NCBI RefSeq assembly: GCF_015356825.1
Contig: NZ_JAACYW010000039.1
Location: forward strand, 1-59,308
DNA length: 59,308 bases
Reading direction: 5' to 3'
From: Catenulispora rubra
GTDB lineage: Bacteria > Actinomycetota > Actinomycetes > Streptomycetales > Catenulisporaceae
Position numbers and translations under genes: made by a program
Notes under the pieces: generated by a model
What the model saw: only the letters and a program-made list of their open reading frames with translations
The model's database searches: none
What the model was told of the DNA's origin: nothing
In this document: piece by piece, positions 17,876-25,343 of the stretch
Layout of the letters: each line of letters begins with the position of its first letter
Position numbering within the stretch: the first letter of the stretch is position 1

Positions 17876-18373
17876 TTACCGTCCCACCGACGCGCAGGCC
17901 TTCAGGGCGGTCTGGACCTTCGGGTCACCGCCGTCCGGGAGTGCCATGCCTGCGTCCGGCTGCGGGTCGGGGATGTCGATGCCGTTGTCGCGCATGCACT
18001 TCGCCCACTTGCGGTCCTTGTCCAGCTGTGCCGGGTCCTCCGGTTGGGGCTGGCCGCCGTTGGGCAGTTTCGACATGCACTTGTCGTTCGCGGGCCCGAA
18101 CTTCGGGTCGTCCGGCTTGATCCCGGGCATTCCTGCGCCCTCCGGGTCGGGCATGTCGTAGCCGTTGTCGCGCATGCACTTCGCATACGCCCGCAGCTGG
18201 TCCAGTTCCTTGGCCTGGTCGGCGTTGCCGCCGCCGGGCGCCGGCGGGGCGCTGCTGGTCGGGCTCGGGGACGACAGCGAGGCCACCTTGTTCGCGCTGC
18301 TGCCGCCGCAGCCGGCCAGCACTACCGCGACGGCCGCGACGGCGACAGTCTGGATCATGATTGATTTCCGCAT
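17876..18373 (-). CDS. Lipoprotein with duplicated AKCMRDNG repeat
   Basis: 165 residues. A signal peptide with lipobox LAGCGGS (Cys22) is followed by a Ser/Pro linker. Then come two copies of a Cys-containing motif: [16 protein letters not shown] and [15 protein letters not shown]. Each is associated with a further Cys ([13 protein letters not shown]), so up to two disulfides are possible. It is the first gene of the exporter operon, 2 bases before the adaptor start. A role in loading or sensing the exported substrate at the membrane surface is likely but unproven. Confidence 0.85.
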   Translation of the reverse strand: MRKSIMIQTVAVAAVAVVLAGCGGSSANKVASLSSPSPTSSAPPAPGGGNADQAKELDQLRAYAKCMRDNGYDMPDPEGAGMPGIKPDDPKFGPANDKCMSKLPNGGQPQPEDPAQLDKDRKWAKCMRDNGIDIPDPQPDAGMALPDGGDPKVQTALKACASVGR

Positions 18374-18447
18374 GACACTTCCTCGGATTCGGGATTCGAG
18401 GAGTCCAGTAGTACCGATCGAGCGATCCGGACCGGTTAAGCAAAGCC

Positions 18448-18481
18448 GTTTATCTCGCGTTTATCCCTATGCGCCTACTAT
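18448..18481 (+). promoter_or_regulatory. Direct-repeat operator and leaderless-type promoter of the response-regulator gene
   Basis: GTTTATC occurs at 18448-18454 and 18459-18465, an 11-base period, the layout OmpR-type regulators use for head-to-tail dimers. A -10-like TACTAT at 18476-18481 ends 6 bases before the GTG at 18488, leaving almost no 5' leader. The same 114-base gap serves the divergent exporter operon. Confidence 0.55.
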
Positions 18482-18487
18482 CGGGAC

Positions 18488-19143
<656 letters not shown>

Positions 19144-19147
<4 letters not shown>

Positions 19148-20268
19148 GACCGCTGTCCGTGCGGGCCAGGCTGACCGCGCTGTACGGCGGAATGTTCCTC
19201 CTCTCCGGAACCGTCCTGCTGGTCATCGTCTACGTGCTGGTAAGCCACACCCTGCCCTCACCGACGAACTTCACCGCAGGCGCCGTGGGGCAGACAGCAC
19301 TGGCGGACGCGACTTCCCAGAGCGACGCGGCAGTGCCTTCGGTGCCGCAGCAGAACTCCGCCGGAGTCATCCATTCCCTGGCCGCCTACCGTTCCTCGAC
19401 ACTCACCACGCTCCTGGTCCAGTCCGGCGCCGCGCTGCTGATCACCGCCGCACTGGCGGTGCTGCTCGGCTGGTTCGTCGCCCGGCGGGTCCTGCGCCCG
19501 CTGCACGCCATCACCGGCACCGCACGCCGGCTCGGCGCCGAGGACCTCGCCCACCGGATCAAACTCACCGGGCCGGACGACGAGCTCAAAGAGCTCGCCG
19601 ACACCTTCGACGGCATGCTCGACCGGCTGTCCCAGTCCTTCGACAGCCAGCGCAGATTCGTCGCCAACGCCTCCCACGAGCTGCGCACCCCCCTCGCCCT
19701 GCAACGGACCCTGATCGAAGTCGCGCTGCTCGCCGACGACATCCCGCCCCAGATGTGGCTGCTGGGCTCGCGGCTGCTGGACACCAACGCCCGCACCGAA
19801 CGCGTGCTGGACGGGCTGCTCGTCCTCGCCCGAAGCGACCGGGGCCTGTCCGACCGCGTCCCGGTCCGCCTCGACCACCTGGTGGAGACCGTCGCAGAAG
19901 ACTTCGACAACGTCCAAGTGCGGGCCGAGCCGCGGATCGTGGCCGGCGACCCCGTGCTGCTGGAACGCCTGGTCGTCAACCTGATCGACAACGCCGTCAG
20001 CTACAACCAGACCGGCGGCTGGGTCCGCGTCGAGATCGCCGACACCCCCGCACTGGTCGTGAGCAACACCGGCCCGCAGATCAACCCCGACACCGTCGAG
20101 GACCTGTTCGAACCCTTCCACCGCGGATCCGCCGACCGCACCGGCGACACCACACACTCCGGCCTCGGCCTGTCCATCGTGCGCTCGGTCGCGGTAGCCC
20201 ACGGCGGCCACGCCGACGCCAGCGCGCGCCCCGACGGCGGACTGGACGTCGCCGTTCAGCTTCCGTGA
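19144..20268 (+). CDS. Sensor histidine kinase, EnvZ/BaeS type
   Basis: 374 residues. Two membrane segments (about residues 12-35 and 88-110) flank a short extracellular loop of about 55 residues. A HAMP domain (LRPLHAITGTARRLGAEDL) follows. The HisKA box FVANASHELRTPLALQ carries the phosphoacceptor His. The ATP-binding domain shows NLIDNAVSYN and SGLGLSIVRSVAVAHGG. It is translationally coupled to the response regulator. The small sensor loop fits kinases that detect membrane-active compounds, which matches the divergent exporter. Confidence 0.95.
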
Positions 20269-20366
20269 GGTCGGTGAGTCTTCGCGACCCACAGTGGAGC
20301 CAGCAGGTCGCATAGGTTATCGGCACCCTCAGGTGAAGCGCCCCGGGTTCAGGCCACGGCTACGGC

Positions 20367-20408
20367 TTTGACAGCCTGGTCAGGCGCGCACCTGACCAGG
20401 CTGTCAAA
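20367..20408. terminator. Bidirectional hairpin between convergent kinase genes
   Basis: An 18-base perfect stem (20367-20384 with 20391-20408) and a 6-base loop. It begins TTTG and ends CAAA, so it can provide a short T-run on either strand. It separates two convergent transcription units. Confidence 0.85.
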
Positions 20409-20454
20409 CGGAAATGCACGGCGCCAACCGGGTACGGTTCATGGCTGGCCCACT

Positions 20455-21132
20455 TCAGACCGCTGCAATCGGGAGTGGGAGTTCGGCTCGCACAATCCAT
20501 CTGTGGCCGCTCGGGCCTGCCGTCAGGGCACCGTCGAGCAGCCGCAGCCGTTCGTGTATGCGGGTCAGTCCGTAGCCGCCGTTCGCGGTGGCCGCTGCCT
20601 GTGTCGAAGCCGTGGCGGCTCCTTCGGACAGGTCGTTGGCGATGGTCAGCCGCACCGTTTCCGCGCCGTACCGGAGTTCGACCGCGATGTCCTGGCCCGG
20701 CGTGTGTTTGGCGGCGTTGGCCAGGGCTTCCTGCGCGACGCGTAGCAGCGCGATCGTGGAGTCCGAGGGCAGCGGGCGGGGGGTGCCGCCGAGCTCGAAG
20801 TCGACGGGGACGCCGTAACGCCGGTCGTGGGTGCCGGTGAGTGCGGTGAGTTCTTCGTCGAGTGGACGTATGCCGACCTGGAGGGCGTGGACGGCTCGGC
20901 GGGTTTCGGCCAAGCCTTCGTCGGCCATGCGCTGTGCCTTCATCAGCGTGTCGGCGGTGCGGTCGTAGTCCCTGAGGTCTGTCAGTATCACCCGGGCGGT
21001 CTGGATCTGGATGCTCAGCGCTGCGAGGGAGTGCGCGAGGACATCGTGGATCTCCTGGGCGATTCGGGCGCGTTCCGCCAGGACGTCGGCGCTCAGGGCG
21101 GACGCCGGACGGGCCCCCGCCGGGACCGTCAC
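20455..21132 (-). CDS. Sensor-less NarL-type histidine kinase
   Basis: 225 residues. It contains only HisKA_3 (RARIAQEIHDVLAHSLAALS, His29 as phosphoacceptor) and a HATPase domain (LRVAQEALANAAKHTPGQ, then GGYGLTRIHERLRLLDG). No membrane segment or input domain is encoded. The start is the GTG at 21130-21132, which overlaps the stop of the membrane-protein gene as GTGA. Both proteins would then be made together, and the membrane protein may act as the input module. No NarL-type regulator is adjacent; the only one in the window is at 35981. The frame continues upstream only as shadow of the membrane gene. Confidence 0.85.
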   Translation of the reverse strand: MTVPAGARPASALSADVLAERARIAQEIHDVLAHSLAALSIQIQTARVILTDLRDYDRTADTLMKAQRMADEGLAETRRAVHALQVGIRPLDEELTALTGTHDRRYGVPVDFELGGTPRPLPSDSTIALLRVAQEALANAAKHTPGQDIAVELRYGAETVRLTIANDLSEGAATASTQAAATANGGYGLTRIHERLRLLDGALTAGPSGHRWIVRAELPLPIAAV

Positions 21133-21749
21133 GGACGGTTCCGGCGGGCGGGAACGGCGTCCTGCTCGTAGTCGTGATCGTTCGGTACGTCGCGCTGCTC
21201 CGCGAAGCGTGCGGAGAACGGCGCGAAGGACGCTCCGCGCTGGAACTTGTCGGCCATGAACACCTTGCCGTCCTTCTCCGGGGCGAAGGGGATGCCCTTG
21301 GCCATGGCGCGGGGGACGATGACGGCGGCCTGGGCCAGCCGGTTGAGTCCGAGGGTGAACAGCAGCGTTGCGCTGGAGGCGGCGACGGGGGCGTGGACGA
21401 TGGTCGCCGTCAGGTAGACGATGCCGCGCCAGCCGGCCATCGCGAGCCACAGCCACAGGCCGCGGACCGGCATCTTCGCCCACAGCGATCCGTTCCTGGC
21501 CTCCAGGTGGGTGATCGCGCCGAATGCCAGCCCGATCGCGATCGATCCGGCGGCGCCCAGCGCCAGACACACGACGTCGGCCGGCTTGAGGTGGCTGCCC
21601 GCGTTGGCGTGCAGGTCGCTGAATCCGATGACGGTCAGGATCACCGGCAGCAGCACCACGCGCTTGCCGCGCAGAGCCTGCCCGGCCAGCTGTTGGTAGA
21701 TGACGAAACCGATCACCGCGATGACTATGAGGATCTGCATTCCGGTCAC
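21129..21749 (-). CDS. DUF1453-like multi-spanning membrane protein, copy 1
   Basis: 206 residues with about four to five membrane helices, beginning MTGMQILIVIAVIGFVIYQQ and followed by the basic QALRGKRVVLLPVILTV characteristic of CcdC/DUF1453-like proteins. The C-terminal 35 residues are hydrophilic (FAEQRDVPNDHDYEQDA). The GTG at 21747-21749 is favoured; an ATG three codons later is possible. It is homologous by eye to the protein at 29570: both have a membrane helix, then a G-KR turn, and RAMxxGxxxxxEKDGK or its analogue near the end. It is coupled to the sensor-less kinase downstream. Confidence 0.8.
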   Translation of the reverse strand: MTGMQILIVIAVIGFVIYQQLAGQALRGKRVVLLPVILTVIGFSDLHANAGSHLKPADVVCLALGAAGSIAIGLAFGAITHLEARNGSLWAKMPVRGLWLWLAMAGWRGIVYLTATIVHAPVAASSATLLFTLGLNRLAQAAVIVPRAMAKGIPFAPEKDGKVFMADKFQRGASFAPFSARFAEQRDVPNDHDYEQDAVPARRNRP

Positions 21750-21850
21750 GACGCTTTCTCTCTTGCCGGCCTGGACGCCGACAGATCCGAAGCTACGGAC
21801 GGGACCGGTGCCGGCGACTCAGTCCCTGGGACCAAGCACGGGTTGAGATT

Positions 21851-21895
21851 CGGCGGCCGGTTCTCATACCTGGCGGGTGGGGGAACCGGCCGCCG
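21851..21895. promoter_or_regulatory. Inverted repeat and CTCATACC elements in the divergent promoter gap
   Basis: A 13-base inverted repeat (CGGCGGCCGGTTC at 21851-21863, partner 21883-21895) encloses CTCATACC (21863-21870). A close relative, TTCATACC, follows at 21897-21904. CTCATACC and its inverse GGTATGAG recur at 24761 and 24737. The gap serves the minus-strand membrane/kinase pair and the plus-strand gene at 21991. Confidence 0.45.
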
Positions 21896-21990
21896 GTTCA
21901 TACCGCGGACCAACCCCCGGGCCGATCCGGCGGCGGGGGATCGCGGCGAGTGTTGGAGGCGTCAGCAGGAACCGACCCAGGGAGCACGCC

Positions 21991-22542
21991 ATGACGTCCG
22001 AACTCACGCAAGCCATGATCGTCAACGGGGCGGTGCTGGTCGCGGTCCTGCACAGCGACCTCGGCAGCCACCGCAAGATCGGTCCGGTGCGGATCCTGCG
22101 CCCCCTGATCCTGGCGGGCGGCATCATCCCGCTGTTCATCGTCCGCCCGATGACGCACGGCACGGGCCTGGCGATCGAACTGGCCGCCGCCGTCGCCGGC
22201 CTGCTCGGCGGGCTCCTCGCGCTCGGCCTGGTCAAGGTGTATCGCAGCCCGAGGACCGGCAGGCCGGTCAGCCGGGCCGCAGGAGGCTACGCGCTGCTGT
22301 GGCTCGTGGTCATCGGCGCCAGGGCAGCGTTTTCCTTCGGGTCCGTCCACTGGTTCCCCAAGCAGCTGGCCGACTGGTGTGTCGCCCACCAGGTCCAGGG
22401 AGCCGCCATCACCGACGGACTGATCTTCATGGCGGTCGCGATGCTCCTGACCCGCACCATCGGACTGGCCTTCCAGGCCTCCCGGCTGCCGTCGGCCGCC
22501 CCCGCCTCGCGGCGCGGCGTGATGGTGGGAGCCCGCGGCTAG
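21991..22542 (+). CDS. Multi-spanning membrane protein, second family, copy 1
   Basis: 183 residues with four to five helices. The start is the ATG at 21991 behind CAGGGAGCACGCC. Landmarks are LHSDLGSHRKIGPVRILRPL, VYRSPRTGRPVSRAAGGYAL, HWFPKQLADWCVAHQVQGAA and ITDGLIFMAVAMLLTRTIG. The protein at 33034 shares every one of these, so they are close paralogues 11 kb apart. Both sit beside two-component genes. The RK-x-R motif after helix 1 recalls DUF1453/CcdC-like proteins. No catalytic residue is evident; function unknown. Confidence 0.8.
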   Translation: MTSELTQAMIVNGAVLVAVLHSDLGSHRKIGPVRILRPLILAGGIIPLFIVRPMTHGTGLAIELAAAVAGLLGGLLALGLVKVYRSPRTGRPVSRAAGGYALLWLVVIGARAAFSFGSVHWFPKQLADWCVAHQVQGAAITDGLIFMAVAMLLTRTIGLAFQASRLPSAAPASRRGVMVGARG

Positions 22543-22638
22543 CCGGCGGTGAAGACGGTTGCGGCAGCGAGAAGGCGGCGCGCGGTGCGGAGGGATGGTC
22601 CTTCGACCGGGCGCCGCTTCGTGTAGCTCAACCTGCCG

Positions 22639-24576
22639 TCACGAAAGCCAGCCGCTCCCGTTGACGGCTTCCGCGGCGGCGGCGGAAGCGATCGCGGGCA
22701 GCGGCGGGTTCGTCGGGGCGAGCTGGTAGATCCGGTCCAGCACGACCTGCGGCAGCGACGCTGGGATGTCGCCGCGGCCCAGCACGATCTCCAGGTAGCA
22801 GCCGTTGTCGTGCTGCGCCGCGGTGGCCAGCGCGGTGTCGAGTTCGCCGACGGTGGTGACGCGGGCGGTGTACCAGCCGGTGCAGCCCAGGGCCGCTGGC
22901 AGCTCGCTGTAGTTCCATGGGGTGAGGAAGTCGTAGACGTGGCCTTGGGAGGCCGACAGGACTTCCTCGATGCCGTACATCGAGTTGTTGAGCAGGACGA
23001 TCACGGGCTTGGTCCCGTAGCGGCCCATGGCGCCGACGTCATTGGCGGTGAGCTGGTGGGAGCCGTCGCCGGTGATCAGGACCGTGCGACGGGTCGGGTC
23101 GGCCATGGCGGCGCCGAAGGCGGCGGGGGTGGCCCAGCCGATGGAGCCCCAGAGGGTCTGGTTGTGGAAGACCGCGCCGTCGGGCAGTGGGATCGGCGCC
23201 AGGAAGTTCATGCACAGGCCGGTTTCGGCGATCACGATGTCGTTTGTGCGGAAGAACTTCGCCAGCCGGGGGTAGAGCGTGGCCGAGGAGACCTTGTCGG
23301 AGGCCGATCCCGGCAGCGGTGCGGCGGCGGCGCGTGCGGGGACCTTCGGTGTCGTGGTTTTGGGCAGCGCGGTCTTCGCCAACGTGGTGGTCAGGCGGTC
23401 CAGGACGTCGGCCAGGTACACCGAGCCGAAGGTGACGGAACCGAGCTGCACGTAGTCCGGCCGGACCGTGATCAGCTTGGCCGGATCGACCGCGTCGGTC
23501 CACAGCGAGCTGTTGTAGTCGGCGAACGCGACGCCGCCGAGGTCCAGGACCACGTCGGCACCCTCGACCGTGGCCTGCACGCCGGCGTTCGAGTGCGCAC
23601 CCGAGTATGTGCCGAGGAAGTGCGGGTTCGCGTCGGAGATGACGGCCTTGTCCATCGGTGTGGTGGCGTAGGAGAAGCCGGTGGCGTCCAGGAATCGCGC
23701 CAGCTGCTGCTGCAGGTCGTAGCGGCTGATCGTGTACGCGGGCAGCACGACCGCCGACGTCGCCGCCGCTACCCGGGCCGTGATTGCCGCGACGGCCGCG
23801 TCCAGGGATGCGGGGTCGCTCTGCGGGCGCGGGACGTGCGCCAGCGGCGTGCCGGCGACCGGCGTGCCGATGATCGGGACGGCCCCGAACTCCTGCGCCA
23901 TCGTGATGTACGCCGGCCGCCGCTGCGACAGGGCCTCGGAGATCACCCGCTCCATCTCGGCGACGGCGTTCTGCGGCGTCAGGTTCGCTGCGACGCACGT
24001 CGCGGCCGCCGACAGGTTCTCGAACTGCCGGAACATCCCGTCGCCGAGCGAGTGGTGCGTCACCGCCCGGGCCCGCTGCAGCCGGGTGCTGGGCTGCCCG
24101 ACCAGGTGGAACACCGGAAGCCGCTCGGCGTAGGAGCCCATGACGCCGTTGAGGGCGCTCAGCTCGCCGACGGCATAGGTGGTGCACAAGATGGCCGCGC
24201 CCCGGATGCGGGCGTACCCGTCCGCCGCGTAGGCGGCGTTGAGCTCGTTGGCGTCACCGACCCACGTGACCTGCTTGTTCGCCTCGATGGCCTGGTTGAA
24301 CGCGAAGGCGTAGTCACCCGGCACCCCGAAGACGTGCTCGATCCCGAGCGCGGCCAGCCGCTGCACCGCGTACTCCGCGACGCTCGGCTGCGCCGTCGGG
24401 CCGGCCGCGGCGACGGCGGCCGGCGCCGCGTGCGCCGTCGGGCTGGACGCGTCGGCGCTCGCCGATCCACCTACCGCTGCCAAAGCCGCGATCGCCCCGC
24501 CGGCGGCCACCCCGGCGCGCAGCAGCGTGCGCCGGTCGAAGCTCCAGGCCGCAGCGTCGGCTTCCGTACCTGTCAT
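22639..24576 (-). CDS. Tat-exported thiamine-diphosphate 2-keto acid decarboxylase
   Basis: 645 residues. The N-terminus has a twin-arginine signal (SFDRRTLLRAGVAAGGAIAA, Arg15-Arg16) and a hydrophobic stretch ending ASADAS. The rest is a pyruvate/indolepyruvate decarboxylase-type enzyme: GVPGDYAFAFN (Asp88), cofactor-activating Glu111 in DANELNAAYAADGYAR, catalytic pair His174-His175 in RAVTHHSLGDG, the TPP motif GDGSHQLTANDVG ending LLNNSMYG, and YGIEEV with the active-site Glu. All key residues are present, so it should be active. A folded, cofactor-loaded export by Tat is expected. The ATG at 24576 is chosen because it sits directly before the signal and follows ACAGGAGGACGTC. The location of its substrate outside the cell is unexplained. 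Confidence 0.9.
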   Translation of the reverse strand: MTGTEADAAAWSFDRRTLLRAGVAAGGAIAALAAVGGSASADASSPTAHAAPAAVAAAGPTAQPSVAEYAVQRLAALGIEHVFGVPGDYAFAFNQAIEANKQVTWVGDANELNAAYAADGYARIRGAAILCTTYAVGELSALNGVMGSYAERLPVFHLVGQPSTRLQRARAVTHHSLGDGMFRQFENLSAAATCVAANLTPQNAVAEMERVISEALSQRRPAYITMAQEFGAVPIIGTPVAGTPLAHVPRPQSDPASLDAAVAAITARVAAATSAVVLPAYTISRYDLQQQLARFLDATGFSYATTPMDKAVISDANPHFLGTYSGAHSNAGVQATVEGADVVLDLGGVAFADYNSSLWTDAVDPAKLITVRPDYVQLGSVTFGSVYLADVLDRLTTTLAKTALPKTTTPKVPARAAAAPLPGSASDKVSSATLYPRLAKFFRTNDIVIAETGLCMNFLAPIPLPDGAVFHNQTLWGSIGWATPAAFGAAMADPTRRTVLITGDGSHQLTANDVGAMGRYGTKPVIVLLNNSMYGIEEVLSASQGHVYDFLTPWNYSELPAALGCTGWYTARVTTVGELDTALATAAQHDNGCYLEIVLGRGDIPASLPQVVLDRIYQLAPTNPPLPAIASAAAAEAVNGSGWLS

Positions 24577-24665
24577 GACGTCCTCCTGTGGTGAGAATCG
24601 GCTGGACCAGGGGCGTCGAAAGGAAGACAGAACCCTGATATGCCATCCACGTTCGCCCGCGCTCT

Positions 24666-24768
24666 GATGATCCGCCGTCATCCAGAACGGGTGAGACAGG
24701 CGCGCAGGGCCGGATCATCAAAAGTTGATGAGGCGCGGTATGAGGCGCGACGCCGTTCATCTCATACC
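24666..24768. promoter_or_regulatory. Operator cluster upstream of the decarboxylase and deazaflavin reductase genes
   Basis: Three dyads lie in the divergent gap: GATGA-N7-TCATC at 24666-24682, TCATCA-N5-TGATGA at 24715-24731, and GGTATGAG/CTCATACC at 24737-24744 and 24761-24768. The first recurs with identical spacing upstream of the ligase gene (29435-29451). These are likely binding sites for local LuxR-type regulators. Confidence 0.6.
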
Positions 24769-24824
24769 GCCAACCCATCCGTGGGGTGAGGCCTGGCGGC
24801 GGTCACGGACCGTAGCTTCGGACC

Positions 24825-25289
24825 ATGACGACTAGCGATGAAGAGAACACCCGGCAGCGTTTGGCGATGAACACGGGGGTGGTCGCGGAATTCCGTGAGC
24901 ACGGCCGGGCGTCGGGCGTGTTCGAACAGGTCGAGCTCGCGGTGCTGACCGTGACCGGCGCGCGCAGCGGCGAACCGCGAACGGTACCGCTGGTCTGCTT
25001 CCACGATCCGGAGCGCGCCGCCGAAGACGGGATCTTCGTGGTCGCCTCGGACGGCGGTTCGGACCGGCACCCGGCCTGGTACCGGAACCTGTCGGTGCAC
25101 CCGGACCTGACCATCGAGACGGTGCACGGCCGCTACCGGGCCCGGGCCGGCGAAGTGAGCGACGAAGCAGAGCGCGAGCGGCTGTTCGGCGTGGCGATCG
25201 CGAAGCACCCGGAGTTCGCCAGTTACCGGGCGGCCACCGCGCGGCGCATCCCCCTGGTGACCATCCGGCTGCTCGAAGCGCTGAGCTGA
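24825..25289 (+). CDS. Deazaflavin (F420)-dependent nitroreductase-family protein
   Basis: 154 residues of the Ddn-like family. Typical features are the N-terminal helix with NTGVVAEFREHGRASGVFE, the beta-strand segment VELAVLTVTGARSGEPRTVP, GIFVVASDGGSDRHPAWYRN and the C-terminal FASYRAATARRIPLVTIRL. The pattern GARSGxxRxxPL and HPAWYxNL binds F420 in the split-barrel family. It would reduce quinones, nitro compounds or activated olefins using F420H2. The ATG at 24825 faces away from the decarboxylase across a 248-base regulatory gap. Confidence 0.88.
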   Translation: MTTSDEENTRQRLAMNTGVVAEFREHGRASGVFEQVELAVLTVTGARSGEPRTVPLVCFHDPERAAEDGIFVVASDGGSDRHPAWYRNLSVHPDLTIETVHGRYRARAGEVSDEAERERLFGVAIAKHPEFASYRAATARRIPLVTIRLLEALS

Positions 25290-25343
25290 CCTCGGCGGTC
25301 GCCGGCACACCCACCCGGATCACCTGTAGGAGAGGGAACTGCG

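Noticed and set aside
22810..24594. Long plus-strand open frame opposite the decarboxylase gene
   Set aside because: Low-complexity Arg/Gly/Val composition; the minus strand carries all catalytic motifs.
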